Below, in pieces: positions 1-8,553 of a stretch of DNA of 63,920 nucleotides (the stretch's first letter is position 1; each line of letters opens with the position of its first letter). The stretch lies in contig JBBPYC010000007.1 in assembly GCA_038200275.1 (NCBI GenBank), positions 1 to 63,920 on the forward strand, given 5' to 3'. The stretch is from JBBPYC01 sp038200275. GTDB lineage: Bacteria; Pseudomonadota; Gammaproteobacteria; Burkholderiales; Burkholderiaceae_C. The notes beneath the pieces were generated by a model. That model ran no database searches. It was not told the DNA's origin and saw only the letters and a list, made by a program, of their open reading frames with translations. Position numbers and translations under genes: made by a program.

Positions 1-96
1 TCGTTCGCGCTCACGCCAGTTCTCGCCGCGCTTGACGATCCGCTCCAACTCCCTGCGGCTGGCCTCATCGAGCGCCAAGTTCTTTCGTGCCGCCAT
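1..96 (-). CDS. IS630-like transposase, N-terminal fragment (runs off window)
   Basis: An ATG at 94-96 on the minus strand opens a 32-codon frame that continues past the window edge. The product begins MAARKNLALDEASRRELE and continues with a basic, arginine-rich stretch. This resembles the start of the helix-turn-helix region of IS630/ISSod-type transposases and related HTH proteins. Only the N-terminus is visible, so catalytic DDE residues cannot be checked. It could also be a domesticated HTH protein. Confidence 0.45.
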   Translation of the reverse strand, partial: MAARKNLALDEASRRELERIVKRGENWRERER

Positions 97-327
97 CGCG
101 TTTGTCTGCTCCGTCGTCAGTCAGCGCTCAACGGAACGCCCGGCACTACATCTTAGGGTATAAAACTTGTCTAGGAGAGCTTATCGCCCCCCCTCAAAAA
201 GTCGATGCGGCGCTAACGGCTTGGCAGAACCGGCTCCGTGGACGCTGCTGATGTTAATCGTCGTTGACTATGCGTACCTGGGCAGAGCGCGTCGTCACGC
301 GCTGCGGAAGGAAACACGTCGCGTTGA

Positions 328-996
328 TCAACGTACGTTGCCGCGGGTCGCTGCCGCGCTACGGATGGCTGCGTCGATATCGTCGACCAAGCTGGCACGG
401 TCTGCGGCACGCGCGAAATCGGCTGCGGTCAATCCTTGTTCGTTCTTGATCGTGGGATCGGCGCCCTCTTCCAGCAACAACCGCGCACCGTCGATTGCGC
501 CGTAGCGCGCCGCCATCATGAGCGGCGTGCTGCCGTTGGGGGACTCCGCATCGATGTAAGCGCTGTTATCCAGCAGCAAGCGGATCAGCGCCAGATGGCC
601 GCCAGTGGCTGCATAGTGCAACGGTGTCCAGCCGGTTTTGTTCACCGCAGCATCGCGCGCGATCAGCTTCTCGGCGATGTCGCGCTCGCCTTTCAACGCA
701 GCAATCATCAGGGGACTCTCGTCTTGCGCGGTGCGTGCTTCGATGTCGACATTCGGCCATGCGAGCAGCATCTGCAAGACTTTTGGCGATGGCTCCCGCA
801 GCGCGAGCGTCAGTCCGGGCAACCCGTCCGGGCCGCGCGTGTTCACGTCGAAGCCGCGTTGCAACAGCGCCCGCACGGCGCTTGCGTTGTCGTTGCGCAC
901 GGCGATGAAGAAGTCCTCGTACGAGCCAGCAGCGGCACCGGCAGCGGACATCGCCAGCGCAGTCGCAAGCAGGAGTCGGGAGAGAAGTGAATTCAT
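328..996 (-). CDS. secreted ankyrin-repeat protein
   Basis: The 222-residue product begins with a signal peptide (about residues 1-24, basic start, alanine-rich core ending AAAG), so export to the periplasm is likely. Five or six ankyrin repeats follow; the clearest carry GWTPLHYAATGGHLALIRLL and a GSTPLMMAARYG unit near residues 122-183. Ankyrin repeats bind proteins; no enzyme domain is present. I chose the ATG at 996 because it begins the signal peptide; an upstream in-frame start would put a non-hydrophobic leader in front of it. It lies 93 bp downstream of the TatD-type nuclease on the same strand and is probably the last gene of that operon. Confidence 0.85.
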   Translation of the reverse strand: MNSLLSRLLLATALAMSAAGAAAGSYEDFFIAVRNDNASAVRALLQRGFDVNTRGPDGLPGLTLALREPSPKVLQMLLAWPNVDIEARTAQDESPLMIAALKGERDIAEKLIARDAAVNKTGWTPLHYAATGGHLALIRLLLDNSAYIDAESPNGSTPLMMAARYGAIDGARLLLEEGADPTIKNEQGLTAADFARAADRASLVDDIDAAIRSAAATRGNVR

Positions 997-1089
997 GAAT
1001 GAACCGGTAAAGATGACAAGACGGAAATGAGAAGTCGCCAGGCATGAAAGCACAGCCCAGCAGCGGCGCGGCAACGGGCCGCCGCTGGT

Positions 1090-1896
1090 TCAGCCGTGCG
1101 GCAGCTTGAACAAGCGGCTGAAGTTCTCGCTCGTCGCTGCAGCGACATGCTCAACGCTCAAGCCTTTGAGTTGCGCGACTTGTTGCGCGACGAACGGCAC
1201 ATAAGACGGATTGTTCGTCTTGCCGCGGTGCGGCACAGGCGCCAGATACGGGCTGTCGGTTTCGATCAGCAGCCGGTCCAGCGGCACGAATGCCGCCACA
1301 TCGCGCAATTTGTGTGCGTTCTTGAACGTCAGGATGCCGGAAAACGAGATCATGAACCCCAGGTCCAGCGCCGCGCGCGCCACCGCATCGGTCTCGGTAA
1401 AGCAGTGAAACACGCCACCGGCCGCACCCGTGCCGCCGTCCTCACCCTCCTCGCGCAGGATGCCGAGCGTGTCGTCAGACGACGCCCGCGTGTGGATCAC
1501 AAGCGGCAGCCGGCACGCACGTGCTGCGCGGATGTGCGTGCGAAAACGCTCGCGCTGCCACTCGAGGTCGGCCACGCTGCGGCCGCCCTTGCGCTCTTCC
1601 ATTCCGTAGTAGTCCAGACCGGTCTCCCCGATGGCGACCACCTTCGGCAAGGCAGCCCGCGTCGTCAGGTCGTTCAAGCTCGGCTCTTTGATGCCCTCGT
1701 TGTCCGGGTGGACGCCGACGGTGGCCCAGAAGTTTTCGTGGTCCGTGGCAAGCGCATGCACCGTGTCGAATTCTTCGAGCGTGGTGCAGATGCACAGCGC
1801 GCGCGTGACGTGCGCCGCCTGCATGGCGGCGCGGATCGCAGGCAGCTCGCGCGCGAGCTCGGGCATGCTCAAGTGGCAGTGGGAATCGGTGAACAT
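1090..1896 (-). CDS. TatD-family metal-dependent DNase (YcfH type)
   Basis: This is a metal-dependent 3'-5' deoxyribonuclease of the TatD/YcfH amidohydrolase-fold family. The 268-residue product has the N-terminal HxH metal motif (DSHCHL, residues 4-9), GETGLDYYG with the metal-bridging glutamate, the HTR and HCF histidines, and the C-terminal ETDSPYLAP motif. An in-frame ATG at 1929 would add 11 residues; I prefer 1896 because it places the HxH at the usual position. It sits downstream of pilZ-holB-tmk-mltG, the same order known in Pseudomonas and other Burkholderiales. Confidence 0.92.
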   Translation of the reverse strand: MFTDSHCHLSMPELARELPAIRAAMQAAHVTRALCICTTLEEFDTVHALATDHENFWATVGVHPDNEGIKEPSLNDLTTRAALPKVVAIGETGLDYYGMEERKGGRSVADLEWQRERFRTHIRAARACRLPLVIHTRASSDDTLGILREEGEDGGTGAAGGVFHCFTETDAVARAALDLGFMISFSGILTFKNAHKLRDVAAFVPLDRLLIETDSPYLAPVPHRGKTNNPSYVPFVAQQVAQLKGLSVEHVAAATSENFSRLFKLPHG

Positions 1897-2058
1897 GGCA
1901 GCCGGCGTGGGTCGCGGCAGTTGATGCAAACCCCGATTGTGGCGGCTCTGCGTGCGCCGCTTTGAATGGGCTCTCGGCTAAGCCTGCGTGCGGACTCCAC
2001 GCGCCCTTTGGCTTCAGCAGATGCTGCTTTTGTAGGCGCACCGACTGGCTGCGCCGCC

Positions 2059-2481
2059 TCAGATCGTCTGTGTGGACTGTTCTGAATCCTTATAGCCACC
2101 GATCATCTGCTCGATCTTCACGCGCAGCTGACGCGCCTTGTCGTCGCTCGGGAACTGCACGCCAACGCCTTGGCCACGCCCGCCCTGGGCACGCGCCGGG
2201 TTGATCCAGGCGACCTTGCCGGCCACCGGATAGCGCTGCGGATCTTCCGGCAACGTCAGCAGCACGTAGAGATCCTCGCCGAGGCGCCAGTCGCGCGTGG
2301 ACGGCACGAAGATGCCGCCCGTCTTGAACAGCGGGATGTAGGCTTGGTAGAGAGCCGCGCGTTCCCGGATCGCCAGCTGGATCACGGACGAGCGCGGTGC
2401 GGCCACAGGCGCGCCAGCGGTGGTCATGCCAGCAAGCGCAACCGCAGTCGGCAGCGTCGCGAATTGAATGGAGTCGCTCAT
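2059..2481 (-). CDS. pilZ: PilZ-domain protein, type IV pilus assembly PilZ
   Basis: The 140-residue product has a PilZ beta-barrel in its second half (about residues 35-120, including TGGIFVPSTRDWRLGE and GVGVQF). The RxxxR plus D/NxSxxG signature for cyclic-di-GMP binding is not clearly present, as in the founding PilZ protein of Pseudomonas, which also lies directly downstream of holB. It probably supports type IV pilus biogenesis by contacting FimX/PilB-like partners rather than sensing the nucleotide. Its ATG overlaps the holB stop by 4 bp (ATGA), indicating translational coupling. Confidence 0.88.
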   Translation of the reverse strand: MSDSIQFATLPTAVALAGMTTAGAPVAAPRSSVIQLAIRERAALYQAYIPLFKTGGIFVPSTRDWRLGEDLYVLLTLPEDPQRYPVAGKVAWINPARAQGGRGQGVGVQFPSDDKARQLRVKIEQMIGGYKDSEQSTQTI

Positions 2482-3476
2482 GCCGACGAGCTTATGGCGC
2501 GACTCGCCTCGTTCACAAGGGCTTCCAGCATCAAAGGCGCATGGAAAGGATGCTCAACCGTGCGAGACGTCTCGAAAAGTGCTTTTGCCCAATCGGTCAG
2601 TGCCGTGAAGCTTCGCGCGACCGGCAGGTCGGCCACGTCGAAGTAGCGCGTTGGCGCGTCGCAGCCGGCGGCCAGCAGGTCGTGGCAAAGCTTTTGCAAT
2701 GCGTCCACCGCCTGCGCTGGCGTGAAGTCGCGCAAGGCGGCCACGTCGCCGCGCGCAACCTGCTTGGGCAGCGTGGTCCAGCGCGGCGCGTCGAATCCGG
2801 CCCGTGCAAGCCGCAGCGCATCGCCGGGCCGGTCGCCGCTGGCGCGCAGGCACAGCGCAGCGGTGGCTGGGTCGGCCACGCCTTGCGCAACCAGCCAGTC
2901 GCGCGCGGCTGCCGTAGCGGGCCAACCCATCGCATGGGTCTGGCAACGGCTTGTGATGGTCGGCAGCAGGCGATTTGCCGCGTCCGTGACAAGCACGAAC
3001 TTGACGTCGCCAGGCGGCTCCTCGAGCGTTTTGAGCAGGGTGTTTGCCGCCACCGCATTCATGCGGTCGGCTGGGTAGACCAGCACCGCCTTGGTGGCAC
3101 CGCGTGAACGTGTGCGCTGCGTGAATGCGACCAGTTCGCGCACGGCGTCGACCTTGATCTCGCGACTCGGCCTGGATTTTTTGGCATCCAGTTCGCTCTG
3201 CGTTTTCTCATCGAGTGGCCAACCGAACTCGAGCGCGAGCGCCTCGGGCAGCAGCACGCACAAGTCGGCGTGCGTGTGCACGTCGACTGCATGGCAGGAC
3301 GTGCAGTGGCCGCAGGCACCCAGACCGTCGCGCAGCGGCGCGTCGCAAAGCCAGGCGCGCACCAGCGCGAGCGCGAGCGCAAACTGTCCAAGACCGGAAG
3401 GGCCGGACAGCAGCCACGCGTGTCCTCGCTGGTGCAGCAGCGCAGCGAGTTGCGGCGCAAGCCAGGGCGCCGTCAT
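2478..3476 (-). CDS. holB: DNA polymerase III subunit delta'
   Basis: This is the delta' subunit of the clamp-loader complex, which opens and loads the beta sliding clamp. The 332-residue product has a degenerate P-loop (GPSGLGQ, no lysine), which is normal for delta' because it does not hydrolyse ATP. A zinc-binding cysteine cluster (C...CGHCTSC) follows near residues 44-60, and TLLKTLEEPPGD is the conserved sensor region. It overlaps both tmk (upstream) and pilZ (downstream) by 4 bp. Confidence 0.93.
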   Translation of the reverse strand: MTAPWLAPQLAALLHQRGHAWLLSGPSGLGQFALALALVRAWLCDAPLRDGLGACGHCTSCHAVDVHTHADLCVLLPEALALEFGWPLDEKTQSELDAKKSRPSREIKVDAVRELVAFTQRTRSRGATKAVLVYPADRMNAVAANTLLKTLEEPPGDVKFVLVTDAANRLLPTITSRCQTHAMGWPATAAARDWLVAQGVADPATAALCLRASGDRPGDALRLARAGFDAPRWTTLPKQVARGDVAALRDFTPAQAVDALQKLCHDLLAAGCDAPTRYFDVADLPVARSFTALTDWAKALFETSRTVEHPFHAPLMLEALVNEASRAISSSA

Positions 3477-4144
3477 GAGGCGGGGCTGCGCGGCGGCGTG
3501 GCGGCGCCCAGCCAGCCACGTGCTCGCAACGCGTCGCTCAGCTGCTGCCAGACATGCGCTGGCGATTGCGCCGCGTCGAGCCGCACGAAGCGGCTAGGTT
3601 CGGCCGCCGCACGCGCCGCATAGCCCGCCGCCACGCGACGAAAAAATTCAACCGATTCCGATTCGAAGCGATCCGCATCGCGTGCGTGCGCCAGCCGCAT
3701 GGCGGCGAACTCGGGCGCCAGATCGAACCAGAACGTCAGGTCCGGCTGCCGCAGCGCGCCAGCCGCAGCGGGCACCCGTTGCACCCAACCTTCCAGTTCG
3801 CGCAACACGGCTGCGTCGAAGCCGCGCCCACTGCCTTGATAAGCAAACGTCGCATCGGTGAACCGGTCACTCAGCACCACAGCACCGCGTGCGAGTGCCG
3901 GCTCGATCGTTTGCACCAAATGGTCACGCCGGCCGGCGAACAGCAGCAGCGCCTCGGTCAGCGGGTCCATCGCATCGGCCAGCAGCAGGGTGCGAATTTT
4001 TTCTGCGAGCGGTGTGCCGCCCGGCTCGCGCGTGCGCGAGACATCGCGGCCTTGGCTGAGGAATGCCTGCTCCAGTGCATCGATTTGTGTCGATTTGCCG
4101 GCGCCGTCGATGCCCTCGAACGTGATGAACAGACCCTCCGCCAT
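3473..4144 (-). CDS. tmk: thymidylate kinase (dTMP kinase)
   Basis: This enzyme phosphorylates dTMP to dTDP in dTTP synthesis. The 223-residue product shows the P-loop FEGIDGAGKST at residues 9-19, the DR(F) motif SDRFTDATFAYQGSGRG that binds dTMP, and the arginine-containing LID segment RDADRFE. Length is usual for the family. Its ATG overlaps the mltG stop by one base (TGATG), so the two are translationally linked. Confidence 0.95.
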   Translation of the reverse strand: MAEGLFITFEGIDGAGKSTQIDALEQAFLSQGRDVSRTREPGGTPLAEKIRTLLLADAMDPLTEALLLFAGRRDHLVQTIEPALARGAVVLSDRFTDATFAYQGSGRGFDAAVLRELEGWVQRVPAAAGALRQPDLTFWFDLAPEFAAMRLAHARDADRFESESVEFFRRVAAGYAARAAAEPSRFVRLDAAQSPAHVWQQLSDALRARGWLGAATPPRSPAS

Positions 4145-5358
4145 CAGTTGCCGCTGCCCGTGGTGTTTCCCTGCTCTGCCGGATCGACATCACTTCGTCG
4201 AGCAGCTTTTATTTCTGCATTGACCTGACCTGTGGCAGTTTCGCTGCGGCCCTTTGTGTCTGCGGTGGTTCCGGAGCCCTCAGTCTTGTCCAGGTCTTTC
4301 TTGTCCAGACTGTTCTTGCCGTCATTGGGCTTTTCACTGCGCAGTGATTTGCGCTGGTATCGGTTGACTGCGCGGTTGTGCTCCGCCAGCGTGTCGCTGA
4401 ACTGGCTGGAGCCGTCGCCGCGGGCGACGAAGTAGAGCGCCTTCGATTCGGCCGGCTGCACGGCGGCCAGCAGTGCTGCTTCGCCCGGCATCGAGATCGG
4501 CGTCGGCGGCAGTCCGGCGCGCGTGTAGGTGTTCCAGGGGGTGTCGGTCTGCAAATCCTTCTTGCGCAAATTGCCGTCGAACTTCTCTCCGAGCCCGTAA
4601 ATCACCGTCGGGTCGGTCTGCAGCGGCATGCCGATGCGCAATCGGTTTGACAGCACGCCGGCGATCTGCACGCGGTCCGCTGCCTTGCCGCTTTCTTTCT
4701 CGACGATGCTGGCCAGCACCAGCGCGTCTTCCGGCGTTTTCGCGGCTGCGCTGCTCGCGCGTTGCTGCCACGCGGCCGTCAGACGGCGGTCCATTTCTCG
4801 CATCGCACGCGCAAGCAACGCGGTGTCTGTGCTGCCGCGCGCGTAGGTATAGGTATCGGGGAAAAAGCGACCTTCCGGTGCGATGCCAGGCCGCCCCAGC
4901 AGCGCCATCAGTGCTTCGTCGTCCTGGGTCGATGCTTCAATCTTCAGGTCCTGCGCCTTTTGCAGCGCGGCGCGAAACTGGCGGAAGTTCCACCCCTCCA
5001 CCAGCGTGATCGCGTGTTGCGATTGCGCCCCGCTGACCAGGAGGTCGAGCAGGCTGCGCGGCGTCACACCGGATTCGACTTCGTAATTGCCGGCCTTGAT
5101 GCGGCGACCCTCGCCCGACAGCCGGAACCAGCCGTACAGCAGCAACGGGTCGACCTGCACGCCCGCATCGGCCACCGTCTGCGCGATGCTGCGCGGCAAG
5201 CTGCCCTTGTCGATCACGAGATCGGTCTCGGCCTGATGCAACTTGAGCGGCTGGTCGAGCCACCAGACGCCGTATCCGCCTGCCGCCAGAGCGAGGATGA
5301 GAACGGCACCGAAGAAGAAACCGAAAAATCGTCGCACTCGTCGCCTTCGCCAACACAT
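4144..5358 (-). CDS. mltG: endolytic murein transglycosylase MltG
   Basis: This inner-membrane enzyme cuts nascent glycan strands and so terminates peptidoglycan elongation. The 404-residue product has a short basic N-terminus, one membrane anchor (about residues 10-30, FFGFFFGAVLILALAAGG), the LysM-like periplasmic region, and the YceG catalytic domain with SIVEKESG (catalytic glutamate) and YGLGEKFDGNL...TPWNTY. A TTG lies one codon upstream; I used the first ATG. After the last conserved motif (AEHNRAVNRYQRK) there is a hydrophilic, low-complexity tail of roughly 65 residues rich in K, D, G and T that most homologues lack. Confidence 0.93.
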   Translation of the reverse strand: MCWRRRRVRRFFGFFFGAVLILALAAGGYGVWWLDQPLKLHQAETDLVIDKGSLPRSIAQTVADAGVQVDPLLLYGWFRLSGEGRRIKAGNYEVESGVTPRSLLDLLVSGAQSQHAITLVEGWNFRQFRAALQKAQDLKIEASTQDDEALMALLGRPGIAPEGRFFPDTYTYARGSTDTALLARAMREMDRRLTAAWQQRASSAAAKTPEDALVLASIVEKESGKAADRVQIAGVLSNRLRIGMPLQTDPTVIYGLGEKFDGNLRKKDLQTDTPWNTYTRAGLPPTPISMPGEAALLAAVQPAESKALYFVARGDGSSQFSDTLAEHNRAVNRYQRKSLRSEKPNDGKNSLDKKDLDKTEGSGTTADTKGRSETATGQVNAEIKAARRSDVDPAEQGNTTGSGN

Positions 5359-5398
5359 CAAAAAACCCGAGAAATACGCAGACCATGATAATTCAGCG

Positions 5399-6403
5399 AT
5401 GAATCTGCCCCCTGCTTACCCCCCCACATCCGCTATGCCAGACGATTTCGCCAGTGCGGCGGCCGACCGTCTCGACGGCGTCTGCCTGCTGCCGCAACTC
5501 GGCGTGATTCAAGCAAGTGGCGAGGAGGCGGCCAAATTTCTGCACGGCCAGTTGACGCAGGACTTCCTCGACCTCGGGCCGATCGACGCGCCGCAGGCAC
5601 GGCTGGCAGCGCTGTGCAATGCGAAAGGCCGCATGCAAGCAAGCTTCGTTGCGCTTCGGCGCGGCGAAGACATCCTGCTGATCTGCAGCCAGGACCTGCT
5701 GGCAGCCACCGTGAAGCGGCTGTCGATGTTCGTGCTGCGCGCCAAGGTTCGGCTGCTTGATGCGAGCGCGGTATTCGACGTGGTCGGTTTGGCCGGCTCG
5801 GCGGTGGCCGACAACGCGGGCGACGCCGCGATGGCGCCCTGGACGCTGCGTGAAGTGGCCGGTGCCAGCATCGTCGGGCTGTACCCGGCCGCAGGCGACG
5901 TGCCGCTTGCGCTATGGATTGCGCCAGCGCGCAGTGCGATTCCCGCAGGCGATGCGCTTTCGCCCGATCTGTGGGACTGGGCCGCAGTCACCAGTGGCGT
6001 GGCAACGCTGACGCTGCCGGTCGCTGAAGCGTTCGTGCCGCAGATGTTGAACTACGAGTCGGTCGGCGGCGTGAACTTCAAGAAAGGTTGCTACCCGGGT
6101 CAGGAAGTGGTGGCGCGCAGCCAGTTTCGCGGCACGTTGAAGCGCCGTGCGTACTGGGTCCATGCCGACGCTGCGCTGTCGGTCGGCGACTCGGTGTTTC
6201 ATCGACCCGCAAATGCACAGACGCCGTCCGGGGAACCATGCGGCCTTGTGGTGCAGGCGGCCCCAGCGCCTGGCGGTGGGTTCGATGCGATCGTCTCGAT
6301 GCAGACAACCGCGGCCGGAAGCGGTGACCTGACAGCAGGCACGGCCGCTGGTGCGAATCTGACACTCCAGTCGTTGCCTTACCCGTTGCTGGCCGACATC
6401 TGA
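5399..6403 (+). CDS. ygfZ: tRNA-modifying / Fe-S assembly protein YgfZ (folate-binding)
   Basis: This is a GcvT-fold folate-dependent protein that supports repair or assembly of Fe-S enzymes such as MiaB. The 334-residue product carries the hallmark KGCYPGQE motif with the essential cysteine (about residue 227) and FLHGQLTQD near the start. The frame is open upstream, but 5399 is the first ATG after the divergent mltG start and matches family length. It is divergent from mltG, with about 40 bp between starts, so their promoters must overlap. Confidence 0.93.
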   Translation: MNLPPAYPPTSAMPDDFASAAADRLDGVCLLPQLGVIQASGEEAAKFLHGQLTQDFLDLGPIDAPQARLAALCNAKGRMQASFVALRRGEDILLICSQDLLAATVKRLSMFVLRAKVRLLDASAVFDVVGLAGSAVADNAGDAAMAPWTLREVAGASIVGLYPAAGDVPLALWIAPARSAIPAGDALSPDLWDWAAVTSGVATLTLPVAEAFVPQMLNYESVGGVNFKKGCYPGQEVVARSQFRGTLKRRAYWVHADAALSVGDSVFHRPANAQTPSGEPCGLVVQAAPAPGGGFDAIVSMQTTAAGSGDLTAGTAAGANLTLQSLPYPLLADI

Positions 6404-6437
6404 AACGGGCGATGCCGCGTCGGCTTGCCGCACCCGC

Positions 6438-7316
6438 TCAGCCTGTGCTGTTTCGCTTCAACGGCAGCGTCATTTCGATGTGTGCAATGCCCACTTCATG
6501 AAACGGCTCACCACGGGCTTCAAAGCCAGCCCGGCGATAGAACCCTTCCGCACTGCGCTGCGCGTGCAACACCACTTCACGGTCACCGCGCCGGCGGGCG
6601 GCGTCCACCAACAGCTGCAGCACCTGCGATCCCAGCCGTGAGCCGCGCAACACGCGCAACACCGCCATGCGGCCGATGCGCGACGAGGAACCCGGCGCTT
6701 CCGCCACCAAACGGCCAGTCGCCACTGGCTGACCCAGCGCGTTGAATGTGACTGCGTGCAGTGCGACGGCGTCGCTCTCGTCCCATTCCTCATCGAGCGG
6801 GATGCGCTGCTCTTCCACAAACACTTCGGTCCGAACCTTGGCCGCATCGCGACCCAGCTCGTCCCACCTGCCGAGCCGGATTTGCGCAATGGTCTCACCG
6901 GCTTCAAAGTCGCCCAGCAACTGGCGCAGCGCGTGCGGCACCGGCTTGGACGATTGGCTCGCCGGATCGGCGAATACGTAGATCAGCTCACCGTCGACCA
7001 ACAACTGATCACCGCGAAAGATGGCCCCCTTGAACGTCATCGACGACGTGCCGACGCGGGTGCAGCGCAAACCCACTTCGAGCAGATCGTCGAGCCGTGC
7101 CGACGCCTGGAACTCGACCACAGCCTTTTTCACATACAGGTCGCCTTCGAGCCGCTGCATGGCCGATTCATAGGGCAGTGCCAACGCGCGCCAGTAGTCG
7201 GCCACCGCAGTGTCGAAGTACATCAGGTAGTGCGCGTTGAACACGATTTTTTGCATGTCCACTTCGGCCCAGCGCACGCGCAGGCGGTGCAGAAATCGAA
7301 AATCTTGTCGGTTCAT
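6438..7316 (-). CDS. fusion of 4HBT (YbgC/FadM) thioesterase and GNAT acetyltransferase
   Basis: The 292-residue product has two enzyme domains. Residues about 1-135 are a hot-dog thioesterase with the YbgC signature (VRWAEVDMQKIVFNAHYL, catalytic aspartate in the D-x-Q/M-I-V-x-N position), expected to hydrolyse acyl-CoA. Residues about 145-290 are a GNAT domain of ElaA type, with VATGRLV, the acetyl-CoA loop RIGRMAVLRVLRGSRLGS and FYRRAGF. ATG 7316 was chosen over a TTG at 7352 because it begins directly before the thioesterase fold and avoids overlap with the esterase gene. Substrates are unknown. It is convergent with ygfZ (34 bp apart). Confidence 0.85.
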   Translation of the reverse strand: MNRQDFRFLHRLRVRWAEVDMQKIVFNAHYLMYFDTAVADYWRALALPYESAMQRLEGDLYVKKAVVEFQASARLDDLLEVGLRCTRVGTSSMTFKGAIFRGDQLLVDGELIYVFADPASQSSKPVPHALRQLLGDFEAGETIAQIRLGRWDELGRDAAKVRTEVFVEEQRIPLDEEWDESDAVALHAVTFNALGQPVATGRLVAEAPGSSSRIGRMAVLRVLRGSRLGSQVLQLLVDAARRRGDREVVLHAQRSAEGFYRRAGFEARGEPFHEVGIAHIEMTLPLKRNSTG

Positions 7317-7332
7317 GAGGTGTGCGTGTATT

Positions 7333-8268
7333 TCAGTCGCGCAGTTCGGCAAAGCGGTGTGCCAAGGCCTGTGCCGCGTCCCGGTGCGCTTGGCGGGCCT
7401 GCGGCAGCGCGCGGCCCATCTTGATGAACTCGTGTGTCACGCCGCGATAGATCTCGAGCGCGACCGGCACGCCCGCAGCACGCAGCTTGTCGGCGTACTG
7501 AACCCCTTCGTCGAACAGCGGGTCGAACTCGGCCAACCCGACCCACGCCGGCGCAATACCGTCAACGTCGTCGGACATCAGCGGTGCAAAACGCCAGTCG
7601 TCGCGGTCTGCCGCGTTGCGCAGGTACAGACCGAAGAACCAGTCGATCGTCGATGCTTCAAGCACCAGCCCGTGTGCATAGGCGCGGTGAGAGGCCGTGT
7701 TCTGGCGCGCTGCGCAGCCCGGATAGAACAGCATTTGCAGCGCAATGTTCAACCCGGCGTTGCGCGCCAGGATTGCGCACACGGTGGCGAGCGTGCCGCC
7801 AGCGCTGTCACCACCGAGCGCGATGCGTTGCGGATCCAGGCCGAGCCCCGCCGCATGCTGGTGCAACCAGTGCATTGCGTCCTCGGCGTCGTGCACGGCA
7901 GTGGGAAAGCGGTGTTGCGGCGCCAGCCGATAGTCGAGCGACGCGATGCAGGCGCCGCTTAAAGCGCACAGTTCGCGGCACAAAGCGTCGTGCGTGGCCA
8001 CGCTGCCGATCGTGAAGCCGCCGCCGTGAAAGTACAGCAGCACCGGCGACAGTGCCTCGGCAGCAGGCAAATCGCGGCAATAGACGCGCAGGCGCAGCGG
8101 CGTGCCGTCCCGCGCAGGCAGCTGCAGGTCACGCACTTGCGCCAACGGCGCTTTCGGCACTTCGAGCACCGTTGCGCCGATTTCGTAGGCTGCCTTGGCG
8201 CGCTCGGGCGTTAGCGTCTCGAAGCGCGGATGGCCCGCACGCGCCATGCGATCGAGCAATGAGCGCAT
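7333..8268 (-). CDS. alpha/beta hydrolase, hormone-sensitive-lipase family esterase
   Basis: The 311-residue product is a carboxylesterase of bacterial HSL family IV. It has the oxyanion-hole HGGGF, the nucleophile elbow GDSAGG, the acid in AEFDPLFDEG, and the histidine in VTHEF. I see no signal peptide, so it is probably cytoplasmic. ATG 8268 is the only ATG before the fold and gives family length; the frame stays open to a GTG at 8433, which would add 55 residues with no homology I recognise. It ends 16 bp upstream of the thioesterase-GNAT start, so the two may be co-transcribed. Confidence 0.85.
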   Translation of the reverse strand: MRSLLDRMARAGHPRFETLTPERAKAAYEIGATVLEVPKAPLAQVRDLQLPARDGTPLRLRVYCRDLPAAEALSPVLLYFHGGGFTIGSVATHDALCRELCALSGACIASLDYRLAPQHRFPTAVHDAEDAMHWLHQHAAGLGLDPQRIALGGDSAGGTLATVCAILARNAGLNIALQMLFYPGCAARQNTASHRAYAHGLVLEASTIDWFFGLYLRNAADRDDWRFAPLMSDDVDGIAPAWVGLAEFDPLFDEGVQYADKLRAAGVPVALEIYRGVTHEFIKMGRALPQARQAHRDAAQALAHRFAELRD

Positions 8269-8553
8269 GGACGGCGCCAACGCGAACGCGGCGTCCGCAG
8301 ACCCATGGGGCAGCCGGGGCTGCCTCGACTCTGGGTCGACGTCGCTGTGCTCAGGCACGGGCTGTCGCCCGCTGGTTGTAGCCGCTACAGTCACACAGCA
8401 CAAACCCGCCGGGCGGGCAACGCGGGCAGGCACCGAAAGGGGTGCATCGGTCGATCATCGATTGCGTCATGGTGACGCGATCTTACGGTGCCCGCCGGCT
8501 CATTTGTCCGGCTTGCATGCCAATACGAACCACACGAAAGGCGCTCGAACATC

